From Isoetes taiwanensis (Eukaryota > Streptophyta > Lycopodiopsida > Isoetales > Isoetaceae): DNA of 64,000 nt. The notes below the pieces were generated by a model that saw only the letters and a list, made by a program, of their open reading frames with translations, had not been told where the DNA came from and ran no database searches. Made by a program: the position numbers and the translations under genes. This document shows positions 22,907 to 36,341 of the stretch, piece after piece; position 1 is the stretch's first letter, and every line of letters begins with the position of its first letter. Where the stretch lies: assembly GCA_021234155.1 (NCBI GenBank), contig JAJEKV010000041.1:6193249-6257248 (forward strand), given 5' to 3'.

Positions 22907-24863
22907 CTAAGGTAGCCAAGACTAACTTTTCCAAGCCACCAATTTAATAATTTTGAAAAGCTACTCATCATAGCTCGTAATATATCAAACATTCAAATAT
23001 GAACACCATATATTAGCGGCATTAAGTTCCCAAAATGTTGTTTGGGTGTGGTATTACATATGATTGTGCATGGTTTAAGGGTGTATTCGTATGCCAAAAT
23101 AGTATTATGCTGATGTCAGTAAATGGGGTGTGGGTTTTATAAGGTGTGGCATTTTTTTCCCTTTCTGTATTAGGAAAGTAGGATTCGTGTCGAATTTGGG
23201 CGTTAGGGCAGGGCATGGCGGAGTTCTTCCGTGGGCTGGCCGCCATGGCGAAAGTTATTGTGGCGGGTCCGTAGGGCAACCTACGTCTTCAAATCGATTC
23301 GGCAAAGAAGAAATATGGAGTTAATCTGGGAGGGTTTAGAGCAGAGAGGGCACAGATGCAGAATCCGACATCCTTCCTTCTGCCATAGACAAAAGCATGT
23401 TCGATTTCCTTCTGCCATAGCCAAAAGCAAGAAATATGATTTCGTTTTGTCTTGTAAGCCCTCTTTCTTCTTGTGCTTGTGTTTCGCTTCAACAGTGTTT
23501 GTCCGGTTTTGGCGATGGTGGTGTTTGATTTTGAGGTTTTCCTGAATCGCCTTTTTTAGGCGGGGTTCAAATCCCCATGCTTTCTCCTATCTTTAACGCC
23601 CAAGTATGCTAAATTTCAACTCCCCGTGCTTCATTATGTTGTTTGTTTGTTTCTTCTTGTTGGCGTAATGGCGGTGGATGCATAGGAGCTCATTCTTCAA
23701 AGAAAGAATGGAGGTCCCAGAACATGTGCGCGAGGTTGGTCTCAAGTTAAGTGAAGAGAATGAGGTTCGGCCATGCATTTAGACTTGCTTCATAGCGGAT
23801 ATGGTCGTTTAACTGTATGGTTGCAAAACAGCTTGAGTTGTTTGTTACTTGTGAGTATGTACGCACTTGACTTCAATCGAATACATCCTCATCCACCTTA
23901 GGGTGACGTGGAAATGGGGTTTTGACCCCATCTTGACTTAGATTGGAGGGCTCTGGTTTAGGGACAGGGCATATCATTGGGAATATGCCCTTTTTCGATG
24001 GTCAGGATTAGCGATTATAGAGGATTAGCGATTATAGAGGATTATAGAATGGGCATTATGTTGCATGTTGAATGCAAGGCAATATTGTTCACTTCCTTGT
24101 TGGATGTAAGATAGTATTGTTCACTATGGTACTTTTTATAGGCAATATGACTTTTTAATAAGGAGGTCATTTAGCGTATCGTAAGTAAAGATGGGCGTTG
24201 ACCTTGGTGCCCATTCACGGAAAAAAACAATTTTTCTAGTGTAAGCTAAAGGAACTTCGTATATAAAATATTCACAAAATTTGCAACTTGATATAGGCCT
24301 AATAATGATATAAGAGAAAGCCTAACTATGAAAAGGACCTTTTTTTGCAACTTGATATAACGATGGAAGAGAAAGCTTTATCTCTGGAAAAGGACGCCTT
24401 TTTTGAAGCTTTTTTTTTTTTTGTGTTCCATCGCATCTTTTTGGGTTGCCCCTAGGGGTGCAAACCCTCGTTTATGTGGGTATGTGGGCATATTCAAGTA
24501 TATGCTGGCATATACCTAGTATATGCTAATGACTGCTAAAAACTGGCTGCTGCGTGTAAATGGTCGGTCATCCAGCCCCATTATCAGCCTGCTACACAAA
24601 CGCTATCCGCGGGACTTGGCTATGGCTTCTGCACCTCGGATTCTGCCCTTCCTTCCGCGCCTTCCGTCAGGGTTCTGGCGAGTTGAGCACATGTTTATCC
24701 CTTCCTTATACCCTCTAGGGCATAATCTCATCTCCCTTAATCTCAGCTATGCAACTCTTGACGATTTTAGGCGGCAAATTGTGGCTTAAAAAGTTTTTCG
24801 AAGAAGCAGCATTTTTACCAATTAGACAACGATGGTGTAATTTAAAGACACATTTACACAGCG
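22907..24863. other. Spacer and probable 5' region of the seven-exon gene
   Basis: No complete gene seen. A short imperfect tandem repeat (CCTTCTGCCATAG-AAAAGCA, twice) lies at 23370-23430. A ~20-bp repeat (GGATTAGCGATTATAGA, twice) lies near 24005-24045. A short ORF starting ATGGCTTCTGCACCTCGG (24623-24789) could be an upstream ORF of the gene starting at 24864. A TTGCCCCTAGGGG palindrome lies near 24444. Confidence 0.5.
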
Positions 24864-27346
24864 ATGGTGAGCAGGGAAGAATGCTGGGAAGAGTGCCTCC
24901 GTCGAATACGATTTGAGGTCATAACCTGTGGAGCTGTGTTTGCAGCATCTTTACCTCTTGCACAAGTACATGCTTCTCAACTTCTTTTATCTTCTTCACG
25001 TTTATTTCTTTGTTAAAGTAGCATTAGCCTGAGAGTTCTTCCTCAAAAGTATGCAGGAAAGCTCTGCAGAGTATCTTGCGCAACCCCAGTGCTTGGCCCA
25101 CTCTTCGGCGGTACTGCAGTTGCATGTATTTCTACTGCAGCTAGTCAGGTTCAGATCATTTCACTTTCCTTTTAAAAACACAAGATATATCTCGTGAAGT
25201 TCTTTTAATGCAGGTTTCCCACAAAAGAAGAATGTTTTTGTTGCCTGGTCAAAAGGAAGAAAATGACAGAAAAAATGTTATAGTGGAACTTTCCATGCCA
25301 TCTGCTTTTGGATTATTAGCCTTCAAGGTGAGGAACATTGCATGATTGTTACATTTGGGCCTGTGTCGTGTATTTATTATTCTTGCTTTGCTGCAGCTGT
25401 TGGGAGGCAAGTACTCTTGTCTCATGCCAAGTGATCTTAGGTTTCCTGGGGCGCGGGCAAAAGTTGCTATACCTGGTATGTGTTTCTATGCATCAGGTTC
25501 CAATTCCCATGTACTTTTTTCTAATTAGCTCCTGCTTAATGTCTTAGCAAGTAGCTATCGGTATGCTGGCCCCATGGCGAAGAGCTTGATTGAAGTCCTG
25601 TTCAAACGTTTTGGTTGCCATCATTGTGGAAGGAAGACTGGTGAAAGGTAACATGGTTTTTTTAAATACATCAAATTTATATGAAGTTCCTCTCAAATTG
25701 ACCTAACTGAAACACAGCTTGTTTGATCATTCCAAATGAAACAAGTGAGCATACATATCATTGGTCAATTTTCTTCAATGCTCTCGTATGATATTGCCAG
25801 ATCCCATGGTTGAAGTGCTTTGTTATGGTCATAGAGGATATTGTTATTAGCGTTTACAATCTGGTGGCAGCAATCATCAGTTTTTATGCCAGCCATTTTG
25901 CAGAGTTATGTTTATGTCTGGCCAATGGCCATGGCCATGGCTAGAAGTGGGCAACCATATGCCTATTAACTTTACACTTCTAGAACTGGAAAACAAATTA
26001 GCAAGTGATGGGGGGTGTTGAAGCAGGAGTAATAACGTCCTATAGTACTGGACCCTGATGAGATGCTAATAAAACTATTTCGATTAAAAGATGAAACCTT
26101 AAAGCTCTGGGGGCCTAATCATGCTTCCAATTTATATTGCCATCTTTCTTTTGTTTATTATCAACCTTTATATGATCCATGCCTTTATAGCTGGTTTCTG
26201 GTATCAAATGTTGTCAGACTTTGCTTTTTCAACAGGAAATCATAGTTTCAGGTCTGAGTGATTATGAAGCTTTTTTGAGTTAGAAGGACACTCACTTTCA
26301 TTATGCGGAGAACCTATATTCTTTATGCTTGTGATTGGAGAAGGGAAGTTCTGTGGGTTCAAATGGATTGCAAAGCAGTACTTAAGAATTCAGCCAATTC
26401 CAGTAAACAAAGATAAGAACAAAAATATTGACAGTTGTGCAAGAAATAGTAATTTTTAAATAGAGAGGTAGAGAGGCCGGACAAGCAGGGGTGAATGTTA
26501 AAACGGGTAATGTATTTGAGAAACAGCATGCTTCTCCAGTGGAGCATATTGGCTAAGTTAATGCTCTCCTCTCAAATTGTTGAATCCAACTGCATCGATC
26601 AAAAAATGAAACTGGTTGTGAGCTTTAATTTGTGATTCCTTAAACTGCAGCAGTTGATGGCGTCACTCAGGGTGGATTTATATGCATTTGCTGTGTGGCT
26701 TGGTTTATCTGCCATTTTTTTTTGTGGAATGTATTGCCATAAAGATGGAAATTGGAGCATCATAGCTTCAGACCATGCTTCAAAACCTAGCCCTAACTCA
26801 CAGTTAATCCTTTGATAATTTGTAACTGAGATTAAGCATAGTCATGGTTCTGGCCCAAGTTCCATTATACTAATCATAATACTACTTTGGAATTCACAGG
26901 TGAGTTTTCCATATCTCAGAAACCTTGTTGTCATAGTAGATTTTAGAAGATGAGAAGGTTTTGATATGCCTTTCAAATGTCTTATTGGTCCACATAGCAT
27001 TGCAGATCATATACCACCAAACGTCCTTCATAATGCCAAGACTAGAAGAAGGCTACTATCAAAAGTAGTTGATCAAATGTTTTATACTCAATGCACAATG
27101 TGCTCACAACTCCAAAGCTCGGCTGTAAGGCATGGCAAAAAGTATCTTGTACTCCATCGCAACAAAGGGAAGCCCGAGGTATACCTTTAGCTGGATACAC
27201 GTATTTTGCCACTTGTTCCTCTATTTTCTTTCTCTTCTTAAAGTTCCAACTCTTACTTTTAATTTTGCACCATTTTACAGCCTTACACCTTTGCTGGTAT
27301 TTTCGTGGGTGCCATCCTACCACCCTTGGAGCTAATAGAAGATTAA
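24864..27346 (+). CDS. Seven-exon gene: predicted membrane protein with an HNH-like CX2C/DH/CX2C motif
   Basis: Seven exons join in frame with GT-AG introns: 24864-24965, 25050-25148, 25214-25327, 25397-25475, 25548-25647, 26998-27178, 27281-27346. Together they make 741 nt, 246 codons plus TAA. Phases at every junction agree. Introns are 65-102 bp except intron 5 (1350 bp). Hydrophobic stretches lie at residues 19-33, 50-64 and near the C-terminus (FAGIFVGAILPPL), suggesting a membrane protein. The central region has C155-X2-C158, D168-H169 (ADHIPPN) and C197-X2-C200. This is the layout of a zinc treble-clef HNH-type fold, and similar HHCG...DHxPPN...QCxxCS text occurs, as I recall, in uncharacterised green-plant proteins. 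Nuclease activity is not shown. There are no stops or frameshifts, so it looks intact despite lying inside a mobile-DNA-rich segment. The start is the first ATG upstream of exon 1; an earlier exon cannot be excluded. Confidence 0.8.
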
Positions 27347-29082
27347 GGTTACCGCGAAGCATTTTCCGTATAGGAAAGTCCCAATATTGTAAAAAATTGG
27401 CCTGAATTAAATCAAATTGATTTGTGCATTTCTGTGCACATGACGTGTACAAATTCTCACTAGAATCGTTTTGAAGTGCTTGTCCCTATTTATTTTGTTG
27501 TGGTTGTGCTTTGACGCTTGTGTTTTTTATGGACGAGGTTTGGTTGATGGACTATTGAATACAGAATAGTATTAGTGAACTGAAACGCAGGTTTCAAGGA
27601 TCTATAGCCATCTAACGAAACCAAATTGTCAAATAAAAAGAACCAAAATCCTTTTATTATATTGCTTGAATAGGAGTTTGAAACTTCCGCCTTTCTTTAT
27701 ATGGGAGTAACCTCCACTTGAATTTTTTTCGCGACAAAGGAATATGTCCTCTGAAGAAAGGCCATAAACTTTGAGAGGGAGCAATAAACTTTGAGGGAGT
27801 GGTAATGCGGTCAGTAAATTATCCCATCTTAGATGCTCCCATCTTGATTTGGAAATGAAAGATGGATTAGATGCCCAAAAAACTACTTCAAGAAGTCCAG
27901 ATAGAAATACATACATATGTGATGATTGATATATATAATGTATGAAAATTTTATATAAAGTTCATGATGAAAGCAAAGGGCATATGTTTATTTGAGGTTT
28001 TTCCGAAGGAGGCAGAAGGAGCAATTTTTGGGTTGCTTTATTGGTTGATCTTTGGGTGAACAGATATTCTTTTCAGATAATTTTTACTTTCTGCTGATTA
28101 GTTTTGTGCTTAGAAATCTACCTATTTCCCTAAGAAATTCCAAAGAATTTCCATGAGAAATACACCAATTGGGTTCGAAACAAATTTATCCAAGAGACCT
28201 ATAAATTCGCCCATAAAACTCACCGATTAGGGCTGAGCATTTCATGAATTCGAGTTGGTATTTGTTAAAGTGGCCTTGCCTCTTCTACTCATTTCATTTG
28301 TCAACCGAGCAGAGCCGATTTGAGCAAAATTTCACAATTACAGAGTGGGCATCTCACAATTACAGTGGGCATCGCTTCTTATATAGGCGAATGCCGGACC
28401 AAGCTGTCCACCACCAGTTGGACAGAGGAAATACTTGCCAGACTGCTCACCGACATAGACAAAATAGCATGTCGCGACAGCTTACAGCATCGGAGGCATC
28501 GGAGATTGTTAACAAAAACGTGGCAAGAAAATAAGAAGATAGATTGCGGCGCCGAAAAATTCAGCGGAACAAAAACAAAAATGAAAAATGCAAGACTGCA
28601 TTATATATGTTTAAATACTAAGGTTTTGCTCTTTTGATGATGAGTCACCTTCAACACATGGACGTGGTAACCTATTCTTAGACTAATGGTACCTTGAAAG
28701 CACATGGAACATTCCTAGAAGATGGAGTTTTACCACAATATTAAGGAACAACCTAAATCATGTTGAAAGCCATATAAAGCCTATATGACATGTATTTCCC
28801 CTAGTTAAATATGTACATACTAAGAACACACAAAAGTAACCCCTTCATGTTTACGCACGTGGTTTGGGGGGTTCTTCTGAGTGACTCCCCTTGGGGGACG
28901 AAGGAGATCTTCATTTAGCTATGGAGACGGAGATTCTTGGCATGTGCGTTGCATAGATCTTGCATTTCGAGTCTGAGATCATTGGGTTTTACTTTTCCTT
29001 GCGAGGTTTGTAGTCAGGCTATGCGTCAATATTTCATTCCTCTATAAAACCTGCTCCTCAGATATTTGAAGCTCTATGTGAC
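27347..29082. other. Spacer between the seven-exon gene and the LINE
   Basis: No gene recognised. Near 28345-28375 a ~20-bp unit (CACAATTACAGAGTGGGCATC) is repeated twice, followed by a TATATAGG motif and a forward open frame to 28637 with no known domain. Confidence 0.5.
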
Positions 29083-29097
29083 AAAAAAACCGACCAG
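29083..29097 (+). repeat. 5' target-site duplication of LINE-1 copy
   Basis: A-run followed by CCGACCAG, matched after the LINE poly(A) at 37148-37162. Confidence 0.8.
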
Positions 29098-29761
29098 AGA
29101 GCAACGATGAGATCAAGGAGGTGCAAGGAATGGACACGTCATCCACCAGCGCCATTTTTCTTGAATCAATTGTCGTATCTGATTCAAACATTTTCTTGAT
29201 TCTATTTACACGAGAATTTGTCATTTGATCCGAATTTGCTCTCTCCCTTTTGCTGGCCCTGTAGAGGCCCAGCAATTATCCTGTTCCCCATCTGATTACC
29301 TTTGTATGGATACCAAATTTTTCACAATCTTGAAGCAAGAAGACAGAATTTCATGTAGATTTCTTTCTGGAACTTACTCCAAGCTTTGGGAATCGCTTGT
29401 TCTTCACCAATATTTCCCTGATCTCTTATTTGCCCCTGAATATACCACCACACCACAGACAGCAGAGATAGAGTCTGTAATCATTGAATCTTGGATTCTG
29501 GAATTCACAGGCAAAAGAAACATTTCGGCTACAGCAATCTTCAATGTTTATTGCGAATGGACTGACAGGAAAATTCAGGTGAAGATATACTGAATTTTTT
29601 CGATGGATGCTCTCGATATATTTTGGCAGATCTTTGGTTTTTCTTTCCTTCTTAGTTCTTAGATAGATTGTTCTCGTCTGCTATCCTTTTGGCTATCCTT
29701 TAGATCCGTCCTTGCTCCCTCTCCCATTTTCAGCCCTTTCTCCTCACTTTGCTAAGCATTA
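29098..29761 (+). promoter_or_regulatory. LINE-A 5' untranslated region
   Basis: Region between the target duplication and ORF1, expected to carry the internal promoter. It contains a forward open frame to 29593 (first ATG near 29306) with no known domain; whether it is translated is unknown. Confidence 0.6.
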
Positions 29762-32489
29762 ATGGCCACATTTTCCCAAAAAAATAAAAATCCCGTTATC
29801 CCTAAATCCCTAAACTTCACTTCCCTCTCTTTTATACACAATTTCATGCTTCTTCCTGCTGCTACACGGGACGATCTTCTTGCACAGTTAAGTTCAATCC
29901 ACCTTGATCCTTCTAAATTCATCAAATTTGGGGACTTCTCTAATTCTGCTTCCAAGAAAACAGAAATGAATCACTTCAGCTATCTTGCTCCAAATTGGGA
30001 TACATTAGCTCTGGACCCGAGAGGATCACAAACTCTACCACACTTGGATGCCAATGGTGTACCTCTCCCGCTGTTCCCAAGGCCGAGTACCCCGATTATC
30101 TCTGATGCTCAGCTTGCCTCTGACTTCAGGTACCAGCAATCCAGGGCTCCTGTCAATCTCCAATTATTCAGAGGTATTCAACTTAACTCCCCTATGGTTG
30201 CCTCCAGGATTGAGTCTTTATCTAAATTTGCTGTTATAGTAAAAGTAGACTCCACTGGCCTGAAAATTGAAAAACTCTGGGACCATTTGCTCAGACTACA
30301 TAAAGGCATTGTCATAAATTCTATCTATTGGCTGAACTACCCTTACATTCTTGTTGAATGTGGTTGTGCAAGGACCTCGAATTTCTTGCTCAAACTTGGC
30401 TTCTCCACATTGGATACTTTTCAACTTTCCTTCCTCAAATGGAATGCACATTTACCTTTGAATGAATTTGATAAATTTCATGTTGCCTCTGTCACCATGA
30501 GTGAACTCAGCCCTATCTATTGGAATGAGGATTGCTTCTCCACAATATTCAATTCTATTGGTACCTACTTGACTACTGAATACTACCCTTATAAACCTCC
30601 TAAATGCTTTGTCCAGCTTGACCTATCTAAAACTATCCCATCTGAACTTCCCTTCCAGGATTACTTTGGGAATAAATCTTTCTTACAACTTAGATGGGCA
30701 GGATTACCAAACCTCTGCCAAACTTGCAAACTGAGACATCACACCAGCACTGAATGTTCACTACAAGGTGATGCTAGAGATTTAAAAGCTCCCTCAAAAC
30801 TTGATGAAGTGAGCTCTTATACTGTCACATCTTATAGAGAGGAGTTAGCAAGTTACCCAAATGTTTTGGCTGGACCTGCATCGACAGTTGACAATCCTAG
30901 GCCTAATGATTGGAAGAGAATTAATGGGAGTGCAAGAAGAATTCAAAAGCAGAGGCAAGCAAGAATTCAACCCCTTCCTGCAAGCTCACCAAGACCTCAC
31001 CTCACCAACACTCAAACGTCCAAATCAGCTGGATTTAAAGTCTTAAACAGGGGGTATTTTCATCAAAGAATCTACCTCATCAGCCAGCTTGGCAAAGGAA
31101 AAGGAAAATGTTCATAAACCTGCTGAGTCCACTAAATTTCCTGCAATCAGTAAAACAGTTATTGACTACAACAGGACCATGCTAAATGGGAAAGGTAAAG
31201 TCACAGAAATGCCAGCAAAGATTGACCTACACAAAACATTGTCAAGTATTCTGCAGGATTCTAAGAAATCATCCACTGTTGCTGGGGCAAATCCTTTGCC
31301 ACCTAATGGTTCAAGAGACCACCAAGTCAAATTTAAACTCGACTCAAAAACATCAACTGCAGAGTCAGAAGGTTTGAATGAGGTTTCATTAATTAATGAA
31401 AAAGATAAACAAATTGACTTGCAAGCTGATCCTTCTCCAAAACTGGACACAAAGATAGCTTCTACTACTGCCTACTTGAAGGAAAGTGGATCCCATGATA
31501 TTGTCAATGGTGATTCCACCCAACCTGAAGTTGACAATTCCTCAGAAACTTTACTGTGCTCAAACACATATGCTATCCTATCACATATTACTGAGGAAGA
31601 TTATGTTGATCACTCCAATGATCCAACCTCCACTTTAAATACTACTCCAGATATTATACCCCAAACCACTTCTCCTCACATTCTGCATCCCAAACCCTCT
31701 CCTTCCTCAAACACAATTGTACCCAAACATGCTGACCTCCTTGATCTTTCTCACACTGCTTCCCCTTCACCTATGAATGTTACTATTTCCCCTGTGATAG
31801 CTTCTCAACTTCAACAATTGATGGAAATATCAGGAAATGTGTCAGAGGCCACCTCACAAGTGGTAACATATGACAGAGAGAACAGTGTCAGAGACATATC
31901 CTGGGAAAAGGGTCTGTTACATGATGATGACATTTTTACAGTGTGCTCAGAAAAAGATGATCAGCAGACTCAACATGATCTTATTCCAACTGTACAGCCA
32001 ACAATAGCTGGATCAGCAGATACTACACAACTCGAGCATAACTTTTCCAGGCAAGATCTTTCCTTTGCAATTATTGATTTTGTTTCCACTGATAAAAATA
32101 ATAAATCACCAACCCCGAGTGACACTTCTAGGATTCTCAAGTCCTCTGTTTTAAACCCTATATGCTCAAATGTCAGTAATACAGATTGTTGTAAAGCCAA
32201 GTTCTGGAGTTGCCCCCACCATTTAGATAATTCTGAACCTGCAAACTCTGAAGATGATTTAGCTGTCACTAAATCAGACAAAGAAAATGCTTTAGGGAAT
32301 AGTAATCTCATAGACAAATCTTGGGAGGATGATGCTTACCTATCTTGCCACCATAAACATGCTGACACATCAAAATCAAAAGGCAAGAAGGCCAAAGAGA
32401 AGGCTAAGAAAAAAATCTTGTCAAAGACTACTAGATCTTCCAATACTCCAGCTGCCAACACAAGGTTAAGATCCAAAAAATACACTTAA
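29762..32489 (+). pseudogene. LINE-A ORF1 (nucleic-acid-binding gag-like protein), one frameshift
   Basis: The first frame (29762-31117, 451 codons) starts at ATGGCC and carries a CX2CX4HX4C zinc knuckle, C319-C322-H327-C332, typical of plant L1 ORF1 proteins that bind element RNA. The second frame (to 32489) is Ser/Thr/Asp-rich and ends with a Lys/Arg-rich tail (SKGKKAKEKAKKKILSK). The frames meet at a run of five G (31050-31054). One G fewer would join them, so the original protein was probably about 900 residues. The second frame is open from 31047, just beyond a TAA at 31044, which fits a simple 1-nt insertion. ORF2 starts 40 nt downstream. Confidence 0.8.
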
Positions 32490-32528
32490 GCCCAATCTCT
32501 TCTATTACTTTCTTTCATTATATTCCTC

Positions 32529-35500
32529 ATGAAGATCCTCAGTTGGAATCTCAGGGGAATAAAAGGCCCCTTGAAGAGAAGGAGGGTGATCTCTCAGATA
32601 AGGAATTATGACAGTGATATCATCCTTCTGCAGGAACTCAGACTCCCTAATTTTGAGTGCTCCAATCTTGCAGACTGGATTGGATCTGGTTTTTCTTCAA
32701 CTTGGATTGAAGCAACAGGCACATCTGGAGGTCTTTGCATTATCTGGAAGCATTTAAACCATAGCTTGACCTTTAACAGCCCATGTAAGACCTGGCAAGC
32801 TGTTATCCTTAGCAATAATGATATCTCTTTTGGGATCATAAATATTTATGCATCCACTGATTCTAGAACCAGAGCTACTACCTGGCCCTCTATCAGTAGC
32901 TGGCTTTCAACTCAAAGTTGTGACACATGGATTATGGCAGGAGACTTTAACAATACCCCAACTTGGGATATGAAAATTGGCAGGGATTTAAACATGTCAA
33001 CTCAGGAGAGAACTCATTGGGACCACCTGCTCGACCTGCACCTCTTGCAGCATATCCCCTCCTCCACATCCTTTTACACCTGGTCAAACAAACAAGAGGG
33101 GAATAATAGAGTCTACTGTGCACTCGATAGGTTTTACATCAATAACATTCATCATGACTTTTGGGATAATTGCTTTGTCTACAGTGATGAGTGTACATCC
33201 ATCTCTGACCATCAACCCCAATTTCTGGTTACCAAACATATGCTTACTATAAAGAGACATGGTAATACCCCCTTCAAGCTCAACTGCTCCCTGTTGGAAT
33301 CTGAAGCTTTTTGCAGAGATTTTGCTGCCTATTACAACTCATTGCCAAGAGTTAGATCTACTGGCTCAATGAAGGCCTTTTACTCCAATCTTAAGGAGTC
33401 TAAATCCTGGATTAAAAAATGGTCCAAACACCATCATGACATAAAGCAGTCTGAAAAAAGAGCTTATCTGCAAGAAATGAAAGATGTTAGATTGAAACTT
33501 CAAGTTGATCCTCATAATATTAACCTTCATTGGCAGGAGGGAAATCTTGAGATGGCCATCAAGACAATAGAAGAGCTAGAAGCCAAAGGATCCTCCATTA
33601 GATGCAAGCTCAAATTCTTTTCCAAAATGGATCATGGAAACTCAAAATTTTTCTATAGGGTGGCAAAATCTAGGCTTTTGAAAAGTCAGCTATCTAGCAT
33701 TACAGATGACAATGACAACACTTTGGAGGACCAAAAGGATATTTCCAATTTTTTTTGCTCCAAATATGCCAGCATCTTCTCCCACCCTGCTGACACACCT
33801 ATTCAATCTGCTGAAGCCAGTTCCTTTTTAAACATGATCAATCATAATGGTCTTCACAGTAATTCTGTCATGCCCCAAGCCATTGAGGCTCCCCCTACCA
33901 TTGAAGAAATTTTGTCGACTCTCAAAAGTCTAGCCAAGGGGAAAAGCCCTGGCCCTGATGGTTTACCACCTGAATTCTACCTTAAATTCTGGGATACTAT
34001 CAAAACTGACTTTATGTTCATGGTTAAAGGCTATTGGAATTCAAATTACTTGCACCCTTCCCTATCTGCTGGTCTCATCACTTTGATCCCAAAATCTGAC
34101 AATCCTACAACATTCTCTGACTGGAGACCCATTTCCTTAACTAATACCACTTACAAGGTTTGTGCAAAAATCATTGCAAACAGGGTCAAATCTCACCTTC
34201 AAGATGTCATTAGTACTAATCAGTCAGCCTTCCTCCCAAATAGGTTTATCCTCGATAATTACATTGCAGCTATGGAGGGGTTACACTGGAACAAATTGAC
34301 AAATCAAGACTGTATCCTTCTAAAGCTAGATTTTTCTAAGGCATTTGATACAGTCAGATGGGACTTCTTAAAATTGTCTCTGGAGAAACTTGGTTTCAAT
34401 CAGAAGATCATCAACCTGATCCTGGGTCTTAATTCCAGATCTCAATCTACTGTGTTAATAAATGGATCCCCTGGTTATTTTTTCCCTTTGGCTAGAGGTG
34501 TCAGACAAGGATGCCCCCTTGCCCCTTATTTATTCCTTGCTGTTGCTGAAATGTTAACTAGAGTCATCTCTGATCTTCAAGCCAATGGCCATATTCTTGG
34601 TCTCACTTTACCTGATAACACCACAAATCTCTCTATCCTCCAATATGCAGATGACTCCTTTAGTTTCCTCAAAAATGATTTGAGCACCATTCAAACTCTA
34701 TACACAACTTTGGCTCTGCCTCGGGTATTCAGTTAAACAGAAACAAATGCTCTGTCATTGGAGACCTTAATGCTGATAGTATTGCAGGCATAAAATGTAT
34801 GAAGCCTACTGAGACAACTCAACTTCTTGGCATGCCCCTATCCCTCAATCCAAGCCTCAAATGTCTCTGGAACCCCATAGTTGATAGAATTAGAAAGAAA
34901 CTTGGTAATTATGGCAACTGTCTTTCTCTGGCAAGGAGAACTCTAATTGCAAATTCTGTCATTGCATCCTCTCACATCTACTTTTCATCTGCTCTTCTAG
35001 CTCCTAAATGTATTTATCAACAGATCGAAAGGATTGTCAGGAACTTCATATGGGGTAAACATCACATGGTCAATTGGCCTTCAGTTACCAGGAGCAAAAT
35101 TCAAGGGGGGCTAGGCTGCAAGAATTTGATTCTGCAAAGTTATGCCTTAGGTGGCAAATATATTTGGAAGTCTTTATTCTCAACTAAAAACGCTGCCACT
35201 ATCTTTATAAATTATTGGCTTTCTTGCAGTCACCCAAGGAGGCATGCTTCCATCACTCATAACTTGCCTCATTCAGCCTTCACATCTCTTAAGCCAGCCT
35301 CTCACACTTCCCCTCTTATGAGAAACATGATTGCAGCCTGGAATAAGGTTCATACTTCCTTCCAACAACTGAGCATTGATAAAAGTCATATAAACACAAG
35401 CATATTCTGGAACTCTAATTTCTCAAGGGACAGCTCTACTCCTTTGGCTATCAGGCATAAAAAGCTTTACAAAAAATGGAAAGAATATAACATCCTGACT

Positions 35501-36341
35501 CTTGGTGATCTTTGGGATCAAAATAGATGGCTGTCTTGGACTAATCTTAAACACAAGATAAGAGGTAGTTCTTCAGACAGATCTTTCTTTAGACACATCA
35601 TGCAGAGGGTCTGCAATATTAACCCAATGGATAATCCAATTTGTACTTGATTGGACTTTATCTCGATAAACCTATTCTGATGTTTTCAAAGGTCTACAGC
35701 TATCTAAACAAGTCAAATACGCCCTCCAAAGCCAAATTATACTGGGGGTTCTCAGATGAAACTGAAACCAGATTGTTTAAAAACATTTGGAATTCCTATT
35801 TACCCCCAAAAATCTCTTACTTTGTTTGGCTTGTTGCAAACAAAAGTCTATCTAATCTGGAAATGATTTCTAGGCATTCAAATCAGAACACACAATCCAT
35901 TAATCCCAATTGCCCCCTGGGCTGTGGTAATGTAGAGACTCTAGAACACATTTTCGGGTGTGTCAGGCTCACTTCCTTTTGGCTATGGTTTGAAGACACT
36001 TTCAATATAAAATGCCCCTCTACTACCTGTTAGAGTTCATGATGAATGATGAAGCTTTTAAAAATTCTTTATGTTTCATTGCATTATGGAATGTATGGAA
36101 ACATAGAAACAGATGTCATTATGGAGGTAACAGACCATCTACATATTGGATAAAAACACAAGTCATTTATGACATTGAAATGTCTGCAACTAGTCAAATG
36201 CATGTAGATAAGGATTCAGTTGACAATAAATGGTATGGCTTTGGAAATTTTATTGGTTATCAATTGTTGTTTAAATTAAATGGCAATATCACACTTACTG
36301 ACAATGACTCTCTTCCTGCTAGATTACATGATGAGCCTTAA
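32529..36341 (+). pseudogene. LINE-A ORF2: endonuclease, reverse transcriptase, zf-RVT
   Basis: The start is ATGAAGATCC. The N-terminus is an APE-type endonuclease: SWNLRG at residues 5-10, catalytic-type Glu in LLQELRL (E36), and SDHQ near residue 224. The reverse transcriptase follows, with GPDGLPPEFY, DWRPISL, FSKAFDTV, RQGCPLAPYLF and YADD at 706-709. The C-terminus has the zf-RVT pattern (IWNSYLPPKISYFVWL, then CPLGCGNVETLEHIFGC) and ALWNVWKHRNR. It nicks genomic DNA and copies element RNA there. Frames change near 34720, 35645 and 36020, giving open pieces 32529-34736, 34799-35650, 35641-36033 and 36012-36341. The last frame's TAA (36339-36341) overlaps the ATG of ORF3. About 1270 codons overall. 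No RNase H domain was recognised. Confidence 0.9.
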
